Assembly (NCBI RefSeq): GCF_020379485.1
Contig: NC_063449.1
Coordinates: 38,189,473 to 38,253,472, forward strand
Length of the DNA: 64,000 nt
DNA from: Brassica napus
Taxonomy: Eukaryota; Streptophyta; Magnoliopsida; Brassicales; Brassicaceae
Direction of reading: 5' to 3'
How positions within the stretch are numbered: position 1 is the stretch's first letter; every line of letters starts with the position of its first letter. This document shows positions 43,008 through 55,900 of this stretch, one piece after another. Below the pieces are notes generated by a model. That model made no database searches. It saw only the letters and a list, made by a program, of their open reading frames with translations, and was not told where the DNA came from. Position numbers and translations under genes: made by a program.

Positions 43008-46000
43008 TCACAAACCATACTTTGTCCGGCTCTCAATGTAAGCTTGTGTTGATGGTTCCCTTCCAAGAAAACTGGTGAGAAGTTCCATGGCTTCTTTGCC
43101 TCCTCCCTGGGCCAACACCTAAAAGAAGAAAATGCTGGCGTTATACTCACTAAATTCAATAATAAACACAAATACGCTTCTGGTTATCGTTTACTTTGTC
43201 TCGGAACTGCAAGCCCATATACAGATTCGGATGCCCATCCCCAAACTGTGAAGCAAATATATCAGCAGCAAACACCTGTAGAAACAAATAATCAGATTCT
43301 CGGATGGTAAGACCAATCAGCGCCGGAGTGCAAATCAATCATTACCTCACTCCATAAACGGCTGTAACACGTTGCTTCAGAGCCAATTACAGCACGTGGG
43401 AAACATGAAGCAGGGTTTGTTCCTTCCACCACTGGTAGCCCTAACATCACCTGTACATCGAGAAAGACACTACTGCACATTAATATATAAACCAGATTGC
43501 TTTGAGAGTTTCTGCGTTTACCTTTGGATGAAGACTCCTGATTAGCTGGCCAAAGTCCACATCATCGTCCGAATATATTCTTTGATCGAATAGACCTGAT
43601 CATCAATGTTTTAAACATCATTAGTCAATGCCACATTTTACCTTATCATGAGCTTCTTACACCGCTATAATGCCTCTTGGTAAACTTATAATAAGAAAAC
43701 CACACAATCTACTGATCTTAATAATAAACCATTAGTCCTAACAATTGTGACAAAATAAAAATTTAAGTGGATACACTAAGAATAAATCAAAGCTGATAGG
43801 CATATAATCATCAAGATAACTTTTGACTGTAGCAATAAAAACCTATTTTGATGATAATTTAGAAAAGAGAACCGAGAGACACGTGCAGAGATGTCTTACA
43901 GTATAATATCTCCTGAAGCGACTTGAGTGCAGAGAAAGAATATCGCCAACGTTTGAGTGTTTTGCAGACTTCATCAACCAATGGCTTGGTGATATCCTGC
44001 AATTCCAACAAATTAGATAAACCAGTCCGTCTCCAAGGCAACAGGAGTAAATCCCAAGTCAACAAATTTGGTGCGAAATGCACTCACCTGACGATAACCT
44101 GATATCAACTTCAAGGTGAAACTCTCATAACACCTAGAGATACCATAATGATATTCCATCACTGAGGATTTTTGATGATACAGAAAGAATAACACAACAA
44201 TCAGTTTACTTGCCAGTTTTCCAATAATTGAGATGGAATCTCCCGAAAGTCAGGGTCAACACGTAGGCCTGATAATCTAGCAAATGAAGCACGATTGCAG
44301 ATATGTTGGACCTATTTGCCAATAGTTACCAAGGAACATCACTTCAAAACATCCTTTGATATATAGTACAAAAGATGCAACATAGGATTTAAACGTGGTA
44401 ACAAATCTCATTCACGTACCAAATGGCCAAACTCGTGGAAAAGATTAACGACCTCAGAGAATCCCAATGGCAAAGCTTCACCACCACCATCCTTTGAAAA
44501 CTGTGCAATAAGCAACGCAATGGGAATCTGGAGACAAACAGAAACAAGATAAATGCCAGAACAGGTCCAAATAAAGGTCCGGCAAGGATGTAAGATTGTC
44601 ACCTGACATGCACCATTGGAGAACAATGCATTGTTCTGAAGACTCACCACACAGCTGTGATTAAATTTCCCTTCTCTGTCCAACAAAATTGTGCTTACAG
44701 CTAAAAATAAAATGGAGGCTTTGAAACTGAAGCGAATGATGAGCTAAGGTTAATGACGGACCTTGTAAACATGTCAAGATAAAAATAACCCAAAAGCTTT
44801 CCAGACCCGGAGTCAAACACGGCAAAAGCTTGAACATCATAATACCAGACATCCGTTTCTGTAACCTCCTCAATTTTTATTCCTGAATAGAGAAATCATA
44901 AGATCAGTCAGTAAGCTGTGAGCCTATGACAAAGCAAAAAAACATTAAGACCCCAGAAGATGTATGTGCTCAGACTCTTAACTAACCGAAAAGATCCTGA
45001 CATATTTTAAAGATTCCGGAAAGGACCAAACTGACAGGGAAATATTGTCGGATATCTCCGAAGTCAAGATCAAACTGCAGCTCCTCTACCCTCTTTATAT
45101 AATATAAAAGATCTTCTACGCCAAATGGAAGCTCCCCTTCTTCTTTCCTCTGATATTAGAACCGGACAAGTTAAGTATTCAGAAAGGCATAACCTATTAT
45201 ATGAAATACCAACATTGTATTTACCTTCAGATCTTTCAAAATGGAAAACTCTCTAATAGCCAAATCCGTTAAACTGGAAGAGATGTCCTCCAGGAATCTG
45301 ATAACCTGGACACAAGAAGGGCCTCAGTACAGTCGAGGATGTGAAGAATGATGACAAACCACGTGAAGGATCTTTCACAAACCGTTGTTGATGTCTTTGA
45401 CATCCTATGATCAAGAGCATAATCAGCGAAGTGTGCATAGCCAAGTAAGCGAGCTAATCTATGGCGCGACTGAACCTACAAAGACAAGAATATTTAGAAG
45501 TCTGCTGCAGGCTCCTGCCAAGGGTTTCTGGAGTAAACATGCAAATACCAATTTTTGTAACACCGGAATATTGGCATCTCCACATCTCTTTCCATATGCC
45601 ATAGCCACTGTCTTCCTTGTCTTGGCTATCTGCAAAGTTTAAAACAACAGCCAAAATTTGTTTAAAGATAACTTTGAATGTGTTGGCCTGAACATAGAGA
45701 GATGTTGAAATTCTTCCCCAGTTATACAAAGCTAGCATCAAGAACTGGAAGTAAATGTATCTTCCACATTTGCTGTGGCAAGGCAATTAAAAAGGAACAT
45801 GGGAATTGTTACCTTGCATAACTCCAGAATAGCTGCTACGTGACTACTTTCCAAGGTGAGCTTAAATTCTTTACTTTGAGTTTTATCCAAACTCTGCAGG
45901 AAGAAATGCAGAAATGAAAAATAGTTCAGAACAAGTCAAGTCCGAGACACGTGACGGATTTGCATGTGACAGAGTAAGCTAAATAATATTCAGGTTAAAC

Positions 46001-47402
46001 ACCTGAAGAAATTCTACAGGCAAACCAGCAAGCTCAGCCTCAGTAAAGAAAAGACAAGAACTATCTTCATTTAAATTCTGAACGTATCGCAAGCTTAGCT
46101 CGTCAATTTCATCTTTCAATCTCTCTACTTCCTCTCTTTTTGTTGTAGTAAGGTTCAGACCATTGTCCTCGAAGTCTCTAACCTGTCACTGATAAAACAT
46201 AAATCAATACTCAAACCCCCACAGCTTAGCAAAAACAACTAAGTCAGCAAGCAACTCTCGCAAACGTGCTATACTGCTATGAAATAAAGCTCATTATCCC
46301 ATCCGCTTTCTTCTAGCGCAACTGGAGGAAGATCATGAATACTAAACCCTAAAAGAGTGATATTTGCTAGTCCATGAGGATCAGAAAACTTCAAAAGTAT
46401 CAAATTTGCAAGTGGACATGTTGTTAAGCAATTCAAAGCTGGTCAATCCACTTTCAAACAGTACAAAGTCATGGACTAACAAATTACAGAAGTGTGAAAG
46501 AGAAATTAGAATTGGTAACAACTAACAACTTCGCAGAAGGAACATTATACATTTGGGAGATGCTTAACCCCATAACCATGTGATATAGTAGTATCTGAGA
46601 CAGCCAGAGAAAAATCATATGATTCAGTTTTCCTTACCAGACACTGTAGATAGCATTTAGCTTCAGGAGCAATTGATTCTCCCTTTGCAGCATAAATTCT
46701 GATAACCCGATAAACATCTTCACGTTTCCTGATAAGCTTGCCACAAAGATACGATCATCAGTTTCAAAAACAGCATTCCGTGCCCCCATCAAAAAAGAAT
46801 CCACAAAACACCTGCAGGAGAGAAGATGAGCGTCTATCTTCAGCTCAGCTTCAGCACTAGCTTTACGAACATTATCCTGAGGAGATAACATCTTAGGAAC
46901 CACACAGCATTGTATAAGAGGAAGCAGCCTTGCTTCAAGCTCCGCCAGCGGCAACACAACGTTCTCATAAGAGAGCTTACAAGATTAATCAGACATTCAA
47001 GTCAGTAACATTTTTTTCCATATTGGTGAATCGAGTGATTTCGAGTTACCTTGTTTAGAGGAACCGAGGCAACAGCGTCGTGAACTCGAGTGGACTTGGA
47101 GATGATTTGGTCAGCTAAATCGAGGATCTCCTTCGCGGATAGGTTAACGCAAACAGAATCGCAACCGGGAAGACCTAAATCGAGAATCCGTAGTCAGCAT
47201 TGTGAGATATGGATTCAAGCAAGCGCAAGCGAGGGAGAGTACCTTTCTTTTTGGATTTTTGCTTGTGAGAGTTGAAAGCGAAGATGGCGAAACTGACGGC
47301 GAGTCCAAACAGCCCGGCGGCTCCGGTGAAGGTTACGAGTTTGAGCTTCTTAGGGTTAGATCCTTGCGTTTTCTTGTCGTTTCCTTCATCGTTTTCTGAC
47401 AT
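43008..47402 (-). CDS. Thimet oligopeptidase-like M3 metallopeptidase
   Basis: Twenty exons were traced from ATG 47402 to TGA 43008: 47243-47402, 47050-47174, 46812-46975, 46638-46728, 46003-46182, 45813-45893, 45549-45629, 45383-45475, 45225-45305, 44987-45149, 44762-44882, 44603-44675, 44420-44527, 44214-44311, 44088-44133, 43900-43996, 43522-43595, 43346-43450, 43195-43275, 43008-43118. They add up to 2133 bases, 710 residues, with no stop. The N-terminus has a hydrophobic segment (about 24-44, AAGLFGLAVSFAIFAF) that suggests membrane anchoring. The zinc site HEFGH is encoded at 44423-44437. The family cleaves short peptides in a closed chamber. One intron (after exon 14) uses a GC donor (G|GCAAGT). 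The gene shares a 264-bp divergent promoter region with SRP72. It corresponds to Arabidopsis At1g67690 from memory. Confidence 0.93.
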
Positions 47403-47666
47403 TTTCGCTATTTTCTCTCTCGGGGAAATAAAATTGGGAGTGGGAGGGAAAAGCTTAGAAGGTGTAGTGAGTCCCTCGGCTCCCTGATGTCCCCCTCAAG
47501 GCTGGAAGTGATAGGCGGACGGGATAATCTTCGTGTGGAGACGTTAGAGAAAAAATGGATCATGGTAAAGGCCCATTTAAAAGCCCATGAGTATCGTCTT
47601 CGACAACACATGCATCAAACCTTTCTCTAGTTCCATCTCCGTTTTCTTCTCCCAGCAAAGCCATCG
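47403..47666. promoter_or_regulatory. Divergent promoter region of the M3 peptidase and SRP72
   Basis: Only 264 bases separate the two start codons, so this must hold both leaders and promoters. GGCCCATTTAAAAGCCCATG at 47570-47589 contains two GCCCA motifs, common in promoters of plant housekeeping genes. Confidence 0.6.
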
Positions 47667-50346
47667 ATGGCTCCTAAATCGAAAGAGAAACCCAAAACCT
47701 CACAGCCTCCCCCTGCAATCGAAGATCTCTTCACCACTCTCGATAGGCACATCAATCGATCCGAATACGAACAAGCCGTTAAGGTCGCTGATCAAGGTAC
47801 ACACTACTCAGCTCCACCTCCCTCCTACAATTCTCAGGTGAAATTGAAATTGTGATTGTTTTTTTTTCCAGTTTTGTCGATTGCACCTGCCGATGAGGAT
47901 GCAAAGCTGTGGCTCTTGTCAAAGACGATAAGATCGACGACGCTCTCTCCGTCATTCACTCTTTCCACAAGCTTCCCATCGATCTAGGGTTTCAAAAGGT
48001 CAGTTTCCATAAGAGTAATCGAACTACATTGTGCATTCTAGTTTACTCGAAATGAATGATTGTATAGCTCTTAACGGTTTCTCTATTATTGATTGATTCT
48101 CTTAATCAGGCGTATTGCTTGTACCGTCAAAACAAGCTAGACGAGGCTATTGCGTGTTAAAGAGGCCGAGAGAGAGATTCCGAGACTTCGCTTTTGGAGG
48201 CTCAGATTCTCTACCGTCTGGGGAAAACAGATGCTTGCGTGGGTGTGTATCAGACGCTCAAGGACTCGGAGATTGAAACGGCAGAGGTCAATTTCGTGGC
48301 CGGTTTGGTTTCCGCTGGTAAAGCTTCTCAAGTGAAAGGAGCGTTGGAGACTTGGAGGATCAAACCAACTAGTAGCGCTTTGAGTTGGCTTTTAACACTG
48401 CTTGCTCTTTGATTGAGAACGGTAACTACGCCAATGCAGAACAGCTTTTGCTCACTGCCAGGAGGTAAATTATCTCTCTTTTTCTCTGAGAAGTTCGAGA
48501 CATAATGTTATTAGGATTGGTCATTATCCTTATCTCCTAGGCGATTGTTCCTAATAGTAACTGTTAATTGGACCCCCCCCCCCCCCCCCCACTTCTTTTG
48601 GTTATTCTTCTAGAAGAACACTGAACCTTGCTGTTTGGTCTCAGTTCTTTCTTGTCTTATCATCAATGCTCACTGTTTAATCATAATATCTCTATTGATA
48701 GTCACATCAATCTAGTATTAGGGATGTATGTGTATCAACACTTCAAGTACATTGATCATTTGGCTACTGATTCTCGAAGTTTTTGTACAATATACACATT
48801 TTCTGATATAGATGCTGTTGGTTTGAGACATAATTGGTCAGGAAACACTCACGGATGACGGTTTTGCTGATGAGGATATTGAAAATGAGCTGGGCCCAAT
48901 TTCTGTCCAATTAGCATATGTCCAACAGGTATTTTTCATGCTGCTCGCCTTGTCTTTAACTTTATGTCAGGATATCTTCCACTCGTTAGTAACGTAGTTT
49001 TTTTAATCAGGTCCTTGGACAAACTCAAGAATCCAGCAGCTCTTATGTAGACATCATTAAACGAAACGTTGTTGATGAGTCGTCACTTGCTGTTACTGTG
49101 AACAACCTTATCGCCTTGAAAGGTTCCAAAGATGTTTCTGATGGCTTGAGGAAGCTTGATCGGCTGAAAGACCAAGACTCCCAGATTTTTAAGCTTTCTC
49201 AAGCACTTGATGCGAAGCTTTCGCAGAAACATAAGGAAGCTATATATGCCAAACGCGTCCTTCTGCTCCTCCATGCTAATAAGATTGATCAGGTTCTTGT
49301 AACTTGAAATCTTATTTATGCCTCTATTTTTTTCCTTGCTTATTTGGCTTGACCAGTTCAAAACTTTCTCACCTCAGGCACGAGAACTTTGTGCTGCGCT
49401 GACTGGCCTGTTTCCTGAGAGTGTTATGCCTACATTGCTTCAAGCTGCTGTTTTGGTGAGAGAGAACAAGGCTGCGAAAGCTGAAGAACTTCTGGGACAG
49501 TGTGCTGAAAAGTTCCCGGAGAAGTCTAAGTTGGTTCTCTTGGCCAGGGCACAAATTGCTGCGTCTGCTACTCATCCTCAAGTAGCAGCAGAGTCCCTGT
49601 CCCAAATAACTGATATCCAGCATTTTCCTGCAACTGTTGCCACCATTGTTGCACTCAAAGAGCGCGCTGGGGACAACGCTGGTGCTGCAGCTGTTCTTGA
49701 CTCATCAATCAAGTGGTGGTCAAATTCGATGATAGAAACCAATAAGCTTAGCATATTGATGCCGGAGGCTGCTTCCTTCAAGCTCAGGCATGGTCAAGAA
49801 GAGGAGGCTTCACGGCTATACGAGGAGATTGTGAAAAAACATAAAAGCACAGATGCTCTGGTTGGTCTCGTGACTACACTTGCTTGCGTCAACGTCGAGA
49901 AAGCGGAAACTTATGAGAAACAGCTAAAACCGTTGCCGGGGTTGAAAGCTGTTGATGTGGATAACCTTGAAAAGACATCTGGTGCAAAACCTATGGAAGG
50001 CGCTGCTGCTTCAGCGATGCAGGAAGAAGTGAAGAGCAAAGAGAAGGCAAAGAGGAAGAGGAAGAGAAAGCCAAAGTATCCGAAAGGATTTGATCTGGCA
50101 AACCCGGGTCCACCTCCGGACCCTGAAAGGTGGCTTCCGAGAAGGGAAATGTCAAGTTACAGACCCAAGAGGAAGGACAAGAGAGCAGCTCAAATCCGTG
50201 GCTCGCAGGGTGCAGTGACGAAGCAAGATAAACAAGAAACAGCTCCTTCAACTTCAAAGTCAAGCCAAGCGACTAATAAGAGTGCAGGTGCTGATCATTC
50301 GAAGCCTGCTTCCTCTAAGGCCTCGAAGAAGAAGTCTAGGAGATGA
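47667..50346 (+). pseudogene. SRP72: SRP72 (signal recognition particle 72-kDa subunit), degraded copy
   Basis: Expected exons: 47667-47796, 47872-47998, 48110-48464, about 48831-48928, 49011-49292 and 49378-50346. The protein binds 7S RNA with SRP68 in the particle that targets secretory proteins to the ER. It normally has N-terminal TPR-like helices and a basic C-terminal RNA-binding region. The C-terminal half is intact here (exons 5 and 6 open; KRKRKRKPKYPKGFDL, then PPPDPERWLPRRE). The N-terminal half is broken: about 10 bases are missing near 47911 after DEDA, a TAA at about 48157-48159 replaces a Leu codon, an indel near 48376 shifts the frame, and the expected exon-4 acceptor lacks AG. 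A functional full-length protein is unlikely. Divergent from the M3 peptidase. Confidence 0.87.
48573..48590 (+). repeat. Poly-C run inside an SRP72 intron
   Basis: Eighteen consecutive C bases. Such runs are prone to length errors in sequencing. Confidence 0.95.
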
Positions 50347-51129
50347 ACAGTTACTAAAAAACAATAAAAGGACTTGGTTAAAATCACAACACAAGAGCTG
50401 GATTTATCAAGTTTTAGTTTTTTTTTGTTTCTTTTATCAAATGTTAGTTGTCTTGGCCCTCAAAAGATTTTGGTTCATTTCTTTGTCTGCCATAACTCTT
50501 TTGCATTAAACAAAGAATCATTTCTCTCTCAGTGGTCAAAGCTGCAGCTTCTGTCGTTAAGTCTGACTATGTTTATATAGTATCTGTTTTTTTCTTGGAG
50601 TTCTGCTGTGTTTACGCAAATAGGTTATGATAGCATCAAGAAAGGGAAAGATGTACTTGATATGAAAGGTTTGTAGCCACATAAATGAGATCTCATCTTA
50701 TCCTTTACTTTAGCTTGAGTGTGTCTTGAGTCCACTCCTGCAACCTTAAATATTTGAGTATGCGGATGTTATGACTCGTCGTTCACTAGTTGCGTATAAT
50801 CCGAGAAATATGTGGAAGATGAAGATAGAAAACGCTTTTAACTTACCTTAGGGCTTTCATACACTCGAATCTAGATAGATTTTCACTGTCCTTTTAGATG
50901 CAAATGGGGATCTCAAAGCTCAGAAATCTCTGTAACTGTATCACCATTCCCCAAGGAGAGGAATGTGTACATGATGCATTGCAGGAATACACATTTGGTG
51001 TGTGTTACTTTTCTGGTCATTGACCTTGACTACAACTCTACCAGCTATTGCGGACGTTTAAGTAAGTTAAAATGAACTATCTCCTTCCCTTCGGCTATGC
51101 TGAAACCATTGGCTGTTTTAACCGTAAAA
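50347..51129. other. Intergenic region between SRP72 and the U2 gene
   Basis: This probably holds the SRP72 3' untranslated region. No other feature is visible. Confidence 0.5.
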
Positions 51130-51140
51130 TTTAACTATTG
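51130..51140 (-). terminator. 3' box of the U2 snRNA gene
   Basis: The minus strand reads CAATAGTTAAA, close to the plant snRNA 3'-end signal CA-N(3-10)-AGTNNAA, though the spacer is one base short. It lies 6 bases after the presumed RNA end. Confidence 0.65.
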
Positions 51141-51146
51141 ATTTAG

Positions 51147-51341
51147 CGGGATGAGCCAGGCCCATGCAGTAGTGCAACGCATGAGCGACTCATAGAGGCC
51201 CAGATAGCAAGCTATCTTGATAGGCTTCTTCCCTTAAAAAATAGAGTTAATATCGTGTGGTCCGATGGACCACATATCAGATATTAAACTGATAAGAACA
51301 GATACTACACTTGATCTTAGCCAAAAGGCCGAGAAATGTAT
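51147..51341 (-). ncRNA. U2 spliceosomal snRNA
   Basis: The minus strand encodes a complete U2 RNA of about 195 nt. It begins AUACAUUUCUCGGCC and contains the branch-site-pairing GUAGUA in GUGUAGUAUCUGUUC. An Sm-site-like AUUUUUU is present. Three hairpins close perfectly by eye: GUGGUCC/GGACCAC, AGAUAG/CUAUCU and CAUGC/GCAUG. U2 pairs with intron branch points in the spliceosome. Upstream lie a TATA box and an upstream sequence element at Pol II spacing, and a 3' box lies downstream, so this is a plausible working gene. Base 5 is A where most U2 genes have C. The 3' end is set by homology and could be off by a few bases. Confidence 0.95.
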
Positions 51342-51366
51342 GATTTGAAAGTTAGGCTCAGCTTCC

Positions 51367-51374
51367 TTTTTATA
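51367..51374 (-). promoter_or_regulatory. TATA box of the U2 snRNA gene
   Basis: TATAAAAA on the minus strand, 26-33 bases upstream of the RNA start. Confidence 0.85.
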
Positions 51375-51408
51375 GTGCCAAGCTTATGCCCAATGCTTCT
51401 ATACATAG

Positions 51409-51419
51409 CGATGTGGGAT
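51409..51419 (-). promoter_or_regulatory. Upstream sequence element (USE) of the U2 snRNA gene
   Basis: ATCCCACATCG on the minus strand matches the plant snRNA USE consensus RTCCCACATCG exactly. Thirty-four bases separate it from the TATA box. This is the longer spacing known for Pol II-transcribed plant snRNA genes; Pol III types are about ten bases shorter. Confidence 0.92.
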
Positions 51420-52952
51420 GTTGGAAATAGCCTTTTTAGTTTTCTTAGGCATCTTTTCTGTCTTCAACCAAACAAGTTGGCTTCATCCGCTTCCCGAGAC
51501 CGCTTTGCTTCCATATTCTTACTTCTTCTTTTTGCTCTCATCCTCTTTCGTTGGAGGAGGATCATGGGTTGTGTGTGTAGTACTATTGAACAGCCTACGA
51601 TTGCCCCAAATCAATGTTCTCCTCTTCTTGCAGATCTTTTCAGAATCAAAGAAACATTAGCGAAGAGAAACATCTTTGAACTATTTATTTCTAGCTTTCT
51701 TGTTCTTGTTCTTGCTATCAGTTTTCAGGTATTACATTCCTTTTAGCAACCAATTCGTTTTTTTCCTACACACCTCTACGTTTCTGGTCATCTGCTTGGT
51801 TGGCACAAAAAGAATCAAATATTTCTTATATTTTCTGTTCTGTCTGAAAACTAGACCATCTTTGGTTTAACTTTCTTCACCTAATTTTACAATGAAAATA
51901 GATGGGTTTGATGCAACATACAAAGTTTTGATCAAGGATGAAATGGATGGGTTTCTGGTCATATGGCTCGTTTGAACTCTCTTAATGATCATATCATCCT
52001 CATTGTTTTCTATATCACTATTGTGTCCATTCTCTCCCTGCGCTGACACATTATTGATGTTGAATTTCACCACAAACTTTTCTGACTCATCGGCCAAATG
52101 GAGTCCCAAACTTTTCGACTCATTGTCTGGAATCCCATTCAAAAGGCTGGATAAAAATAGTTTGTATGTCTTTTAAAAGAAAACATGTGCTCAAACGATA
52201 TGTCTACATCTATTTTTGTTACATGTCTACATCTATTTTTGAGTAGATATGCAGGCCAGAGTCCTTTGTTATCATATATTCTTTCTGTTGCTTCTGAAGA
52301 TGCAGTAGAAAACAATGAGGATGATATGATCATTAAGAGAGTTTAAACGAGCCATATGTGTTCTCAATGGCTCTGGACCTAACCTGGTTGCAGGTTCATG
52401 TATGACAGAACTGAGGACAGGTTTAATGCACTAGAAAAGCGGATAGTAAGGAATGCAGATGCATTTGTTGCCAAGGGGTTATATGAGGAACAGGTGGATC
52501 CAGCTGTTACTTCACAGATAGCTTTGGTTATTATACACAAGACACTACTTAGGTGTCATATAGGATTTAACATCTTGGTAAAAATGACTATAGTTAGTGA
52601 CATAACAGTCTTTCAAACATGTGAAGCACTTCAGTGCTGAATATCCTGATTTTCCCTATCCTAATGGCAGGAAACCTAAACTCAAAACTGAGATACAAAT
52701 TTGGTTTTATGGTCTAAATAATGATCTTCCAACCGCATTCATATGAGAAAAAAAAACTTCAGGTGTATAAGAAAAAATCAATCAAAGCCTCATCAATAAA
52801 AGCTTATAATACACTGTACAGGTAAGCAAATTAAGAGCTCATGACAAGTTTCTTCTTCTCTCAATTGCAAAAAAAAAAATTGAAAATTTTACATAATTGG
52901 CAAAAGGGTTAAAAAAGTGTATGATACACCAAACCTTTATTTTGTTGTGTGG
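51420..52952. other. Intergenic DNA with a long inverted repeat
   Basis: No gene is recognised. Two arms of about 51 bp (51961-52011 and 52307-52357) are inverted copies with one mismatch. Short open frames nearby show no known domain. Confidence 0.5.
51961..52357. repeat. Inverted repeat with 51-bp arms
   Basis: The left arm 51961-52011 begins ATATGGCTCGTTTGAACTCT. The right arm 52307-52357 is its reverse complement except for one base. The 295-bp loop is unrelated AT-rich sequence. A transcript would fold into a long hairpin. Confidence 0.9.
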
Positions 52953-55900
52953 TCATTCAGAAGTGAAGACTACAGTCCTCCCAAGTACAAAGGTAACAAG
53001 AGAGAGCTCAATGAAGAATATTGTGTTTATCAAATGCCTGTCTACTGTCCACCCGAATATCGTTATCCCACCTGGATTCATCTGCAAATACAACACTGCA
53101 ACAACAATCATCAAGACCATGTTTGTTTTTGTATTTGATACACCATTTAGATGAATCATCTAAATACAACATCTAAATATTGCATCCAAACGTTGTTTGG
53201 TTTTATAGTTGGTATTTGCATCCAAATACAACATCTAGGTCAGCTATCATGACTGGTTTCGAGTAGGCCTGGGCGTTCGGTTTTCGGTTCGGTTCCGGTT
53301 CGGTTCTTTCGGTTTTCGGTTTTTCGGTTATAGAGATATAGGAACCATTCGGTTATCTATGAAATTCGGTTCGGGTCCGGTTTGGTTCTTTTCGGTTTCG
53401 GGTCGGTTCATATAACAATTATAAGAACCGACTAATATCCGATAAATTTGTGGTTTCAATTCAGTTACGGTTCGGTTCCCTTTTTCGGTTAATTTTGGAT
53501 GACTCGGGGTAAAAACAATTTATTGGGAATTTTTTGGATATAAATAGGATAATTCGGATAAATTTTAATATTTTGGATAAAAACTATTCGGGTAATTCAG
53601 TTCTTTAGGATAATGTGGATAATTTAAAACTCTAGATAAAAAAAATATTCGAGTATTTCGATTTTTTGGATAGTTCAGTATATAAGTAGTGAGTTTTGAA
53701 TATTTAGTATTTTTAATACTAAAATATAATTAATATTTTTAGGTATATAAATTTTATTTCGGATATTCGGATATCCATTCGGTTCTCGGTTCGGTTTCGG
53801 TTTTTTGGTTATAGAAATATAGGAACCGTTCGGTTATCTTTGAACTTTGGTTCGGTTTAGGATTCGGTTTTTCGGTTCGGTTCCGGTTTAGTTTTCGCTT
53901 TTTATGCCCATGCCTAGTTTCGCGGAAAAGAAAAGAAAAAAGGGTGAAACAATCCTCACCGAAAGCTTGTCTTCTGTGATATGAGGACATGGACATGTAT
54001 GAAGAAAAGTGGCTGTTATTAGCAGGCATCCTCATGTAGTGATCCATTGATTCCACATCGCTTTCTGAAGGTGAAATCCGAAAGGAGATGGGTGGATTCG
54101 TGGTGGCTTCCAAGTGAACACCACTAGGAGAAGCCCTGATTTGAGTTGAATCTGTAGATGAACAAGACATTATCGCATGCCATTTACTTGCAACTGATGC
54201 TATTGCTTGTGCTCTGTGAGATATCTTCGTTGCTGCGTGTAAACATAAAATTATTCCAACAACTTGGACCACAGCCGAGACCTGAACATAAACCTTTCCA
54301 AGCTTAACCTCACCAGATAAAAGCATTAAAAACATCTCTAACCCCACTTTATTTTTCAATCTAAAATAGAATTTAAAGTAAAAGAATTCAAACTCAACTC
54401 TATTTCTCACCCTATAATAGTGTAAAAATAGGTTTAATCTATAAATAAAATAATTCATTTATTTTTATTCATCACTCTGTTTTTCACTATAAAATAAAAT
54501 ACTATTGGAGAATATAACTCAACTTTATTATAGAGTTTACTCTATTTCATTGGAAATACTCTAACCATTAATGTAAACGAAGAAGTTAACTTACAGCAAA
54601 ATCACCACCGTTTATATAAGTGATACGCCCACTGTACGCAGTGGTCTGGAAAAGTGTAGTGAACTGGCTAGCCGTGACGACCAGAAACTGCAGAACCAGA
54701 AAGATGCGGAACCTATGGCTTATTTTGGATAGGTAACGGCGCAAATTAGTGTGCTCACCGATGAAAAAGGAGATTTCGGACTCCTCATCTAAGAGCTTTG
54801 CGTAATCTTCAAAGTGAATGACTTGCAAGTTGCAGACCAAATGAAACATGGAGCTCGCAGCTAGAAAGATAGTGCTTAAGTAAGTCCATGACAAGATCAT
54901 TGATACGAGGATAAAAACAGATAGCCACGGCTGGTCATGAGGCACATATAGCATTCGAATAATCTCCCGAACAGCTTTTAGTCCAAAACATATGAGCGAC
55001 CATAGTCCAAGCAGTTTCACAGAGTTCTGCAACGAGGTAAAAGAGAAAAAAAAATTCAGCTTTCCACATCAGATGCTTACTTTTATCACAAAAAAAAAAT
55101 CTCGAAGTTCTGATTTCAAGCAAAATAAACACTTTATGCAAAGTTTATAAATTACAAGATCGAGTTACAATTGGGAAAAAAATTAATATTAGATGTTGTG
55201 ATTTCAGAGGATTTCTGGAGGATTACAAGATTAGGTTTAGAAACTCCTAATAAAGGAAAAAAATCATGCAAAGTTAGAGACTATATAATGTGACATAAGA
55301 ACAATTTTTTTTTAACACTAGTTAAATTACCAATTACATCATCATCGTATAATCTTTTATTCTATTACATATGATGATCAAGTACCTGCAACTTCACTAT
55401 ATTATCGTTTTGGACATTAAAAACAGACATCGGCTCAAAACCTCTTCCTAATCTAAAAAAATACATTCTAGAATTAATGTAAAAATACCGATAAGGTTTG
55501 GGACGAAACTAGCACTAACATGTTGCGGTTTCAGACATTCAAAGACGGTGTTCCGTCCAAAACCTCCACCTAGAAAAGCACACTACAGATTTAAATGTCA
55601 ATTTCAGTTTTCAAGATTGAAAACACATTCAAGAATTGATGCATGCACATACAAGAAGAAGAAGCAGGTCATATGATATGTAGAACCAATGATCCTTCAT
55701 AATCAACCAAGAATCATCACAGAAGGAAAAAAAAAAAGTAGAAGAAGAATCAAATCACCGAGATTTGCTGCATATACTGATCCTTGAGCCGTCCCATACG
55801 ACCACTGAGTTGATCAACAAATAAAAACTCCCTAATCCCATACTTCCTCAAGTTATGCGAAACGCAGAGCAGAGAGACACCAGCCAGACACGCCTGCGAG

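Noticed and set aside
51336..51746. 136-codon frame starting at the U2 5' end
   Set aside because: It begins inside the U2 RNA and runs through its promoter on the opposite strand, with only hydrophobic low-complexity sequence.
54320..54565. Possible MITE in intron 2 of the DUF3537 gene
   Set aside because: The style (CTCTAACC near both ends, AT-rich core) is suggestive, but I could not find convincing terminal inverted repeats.
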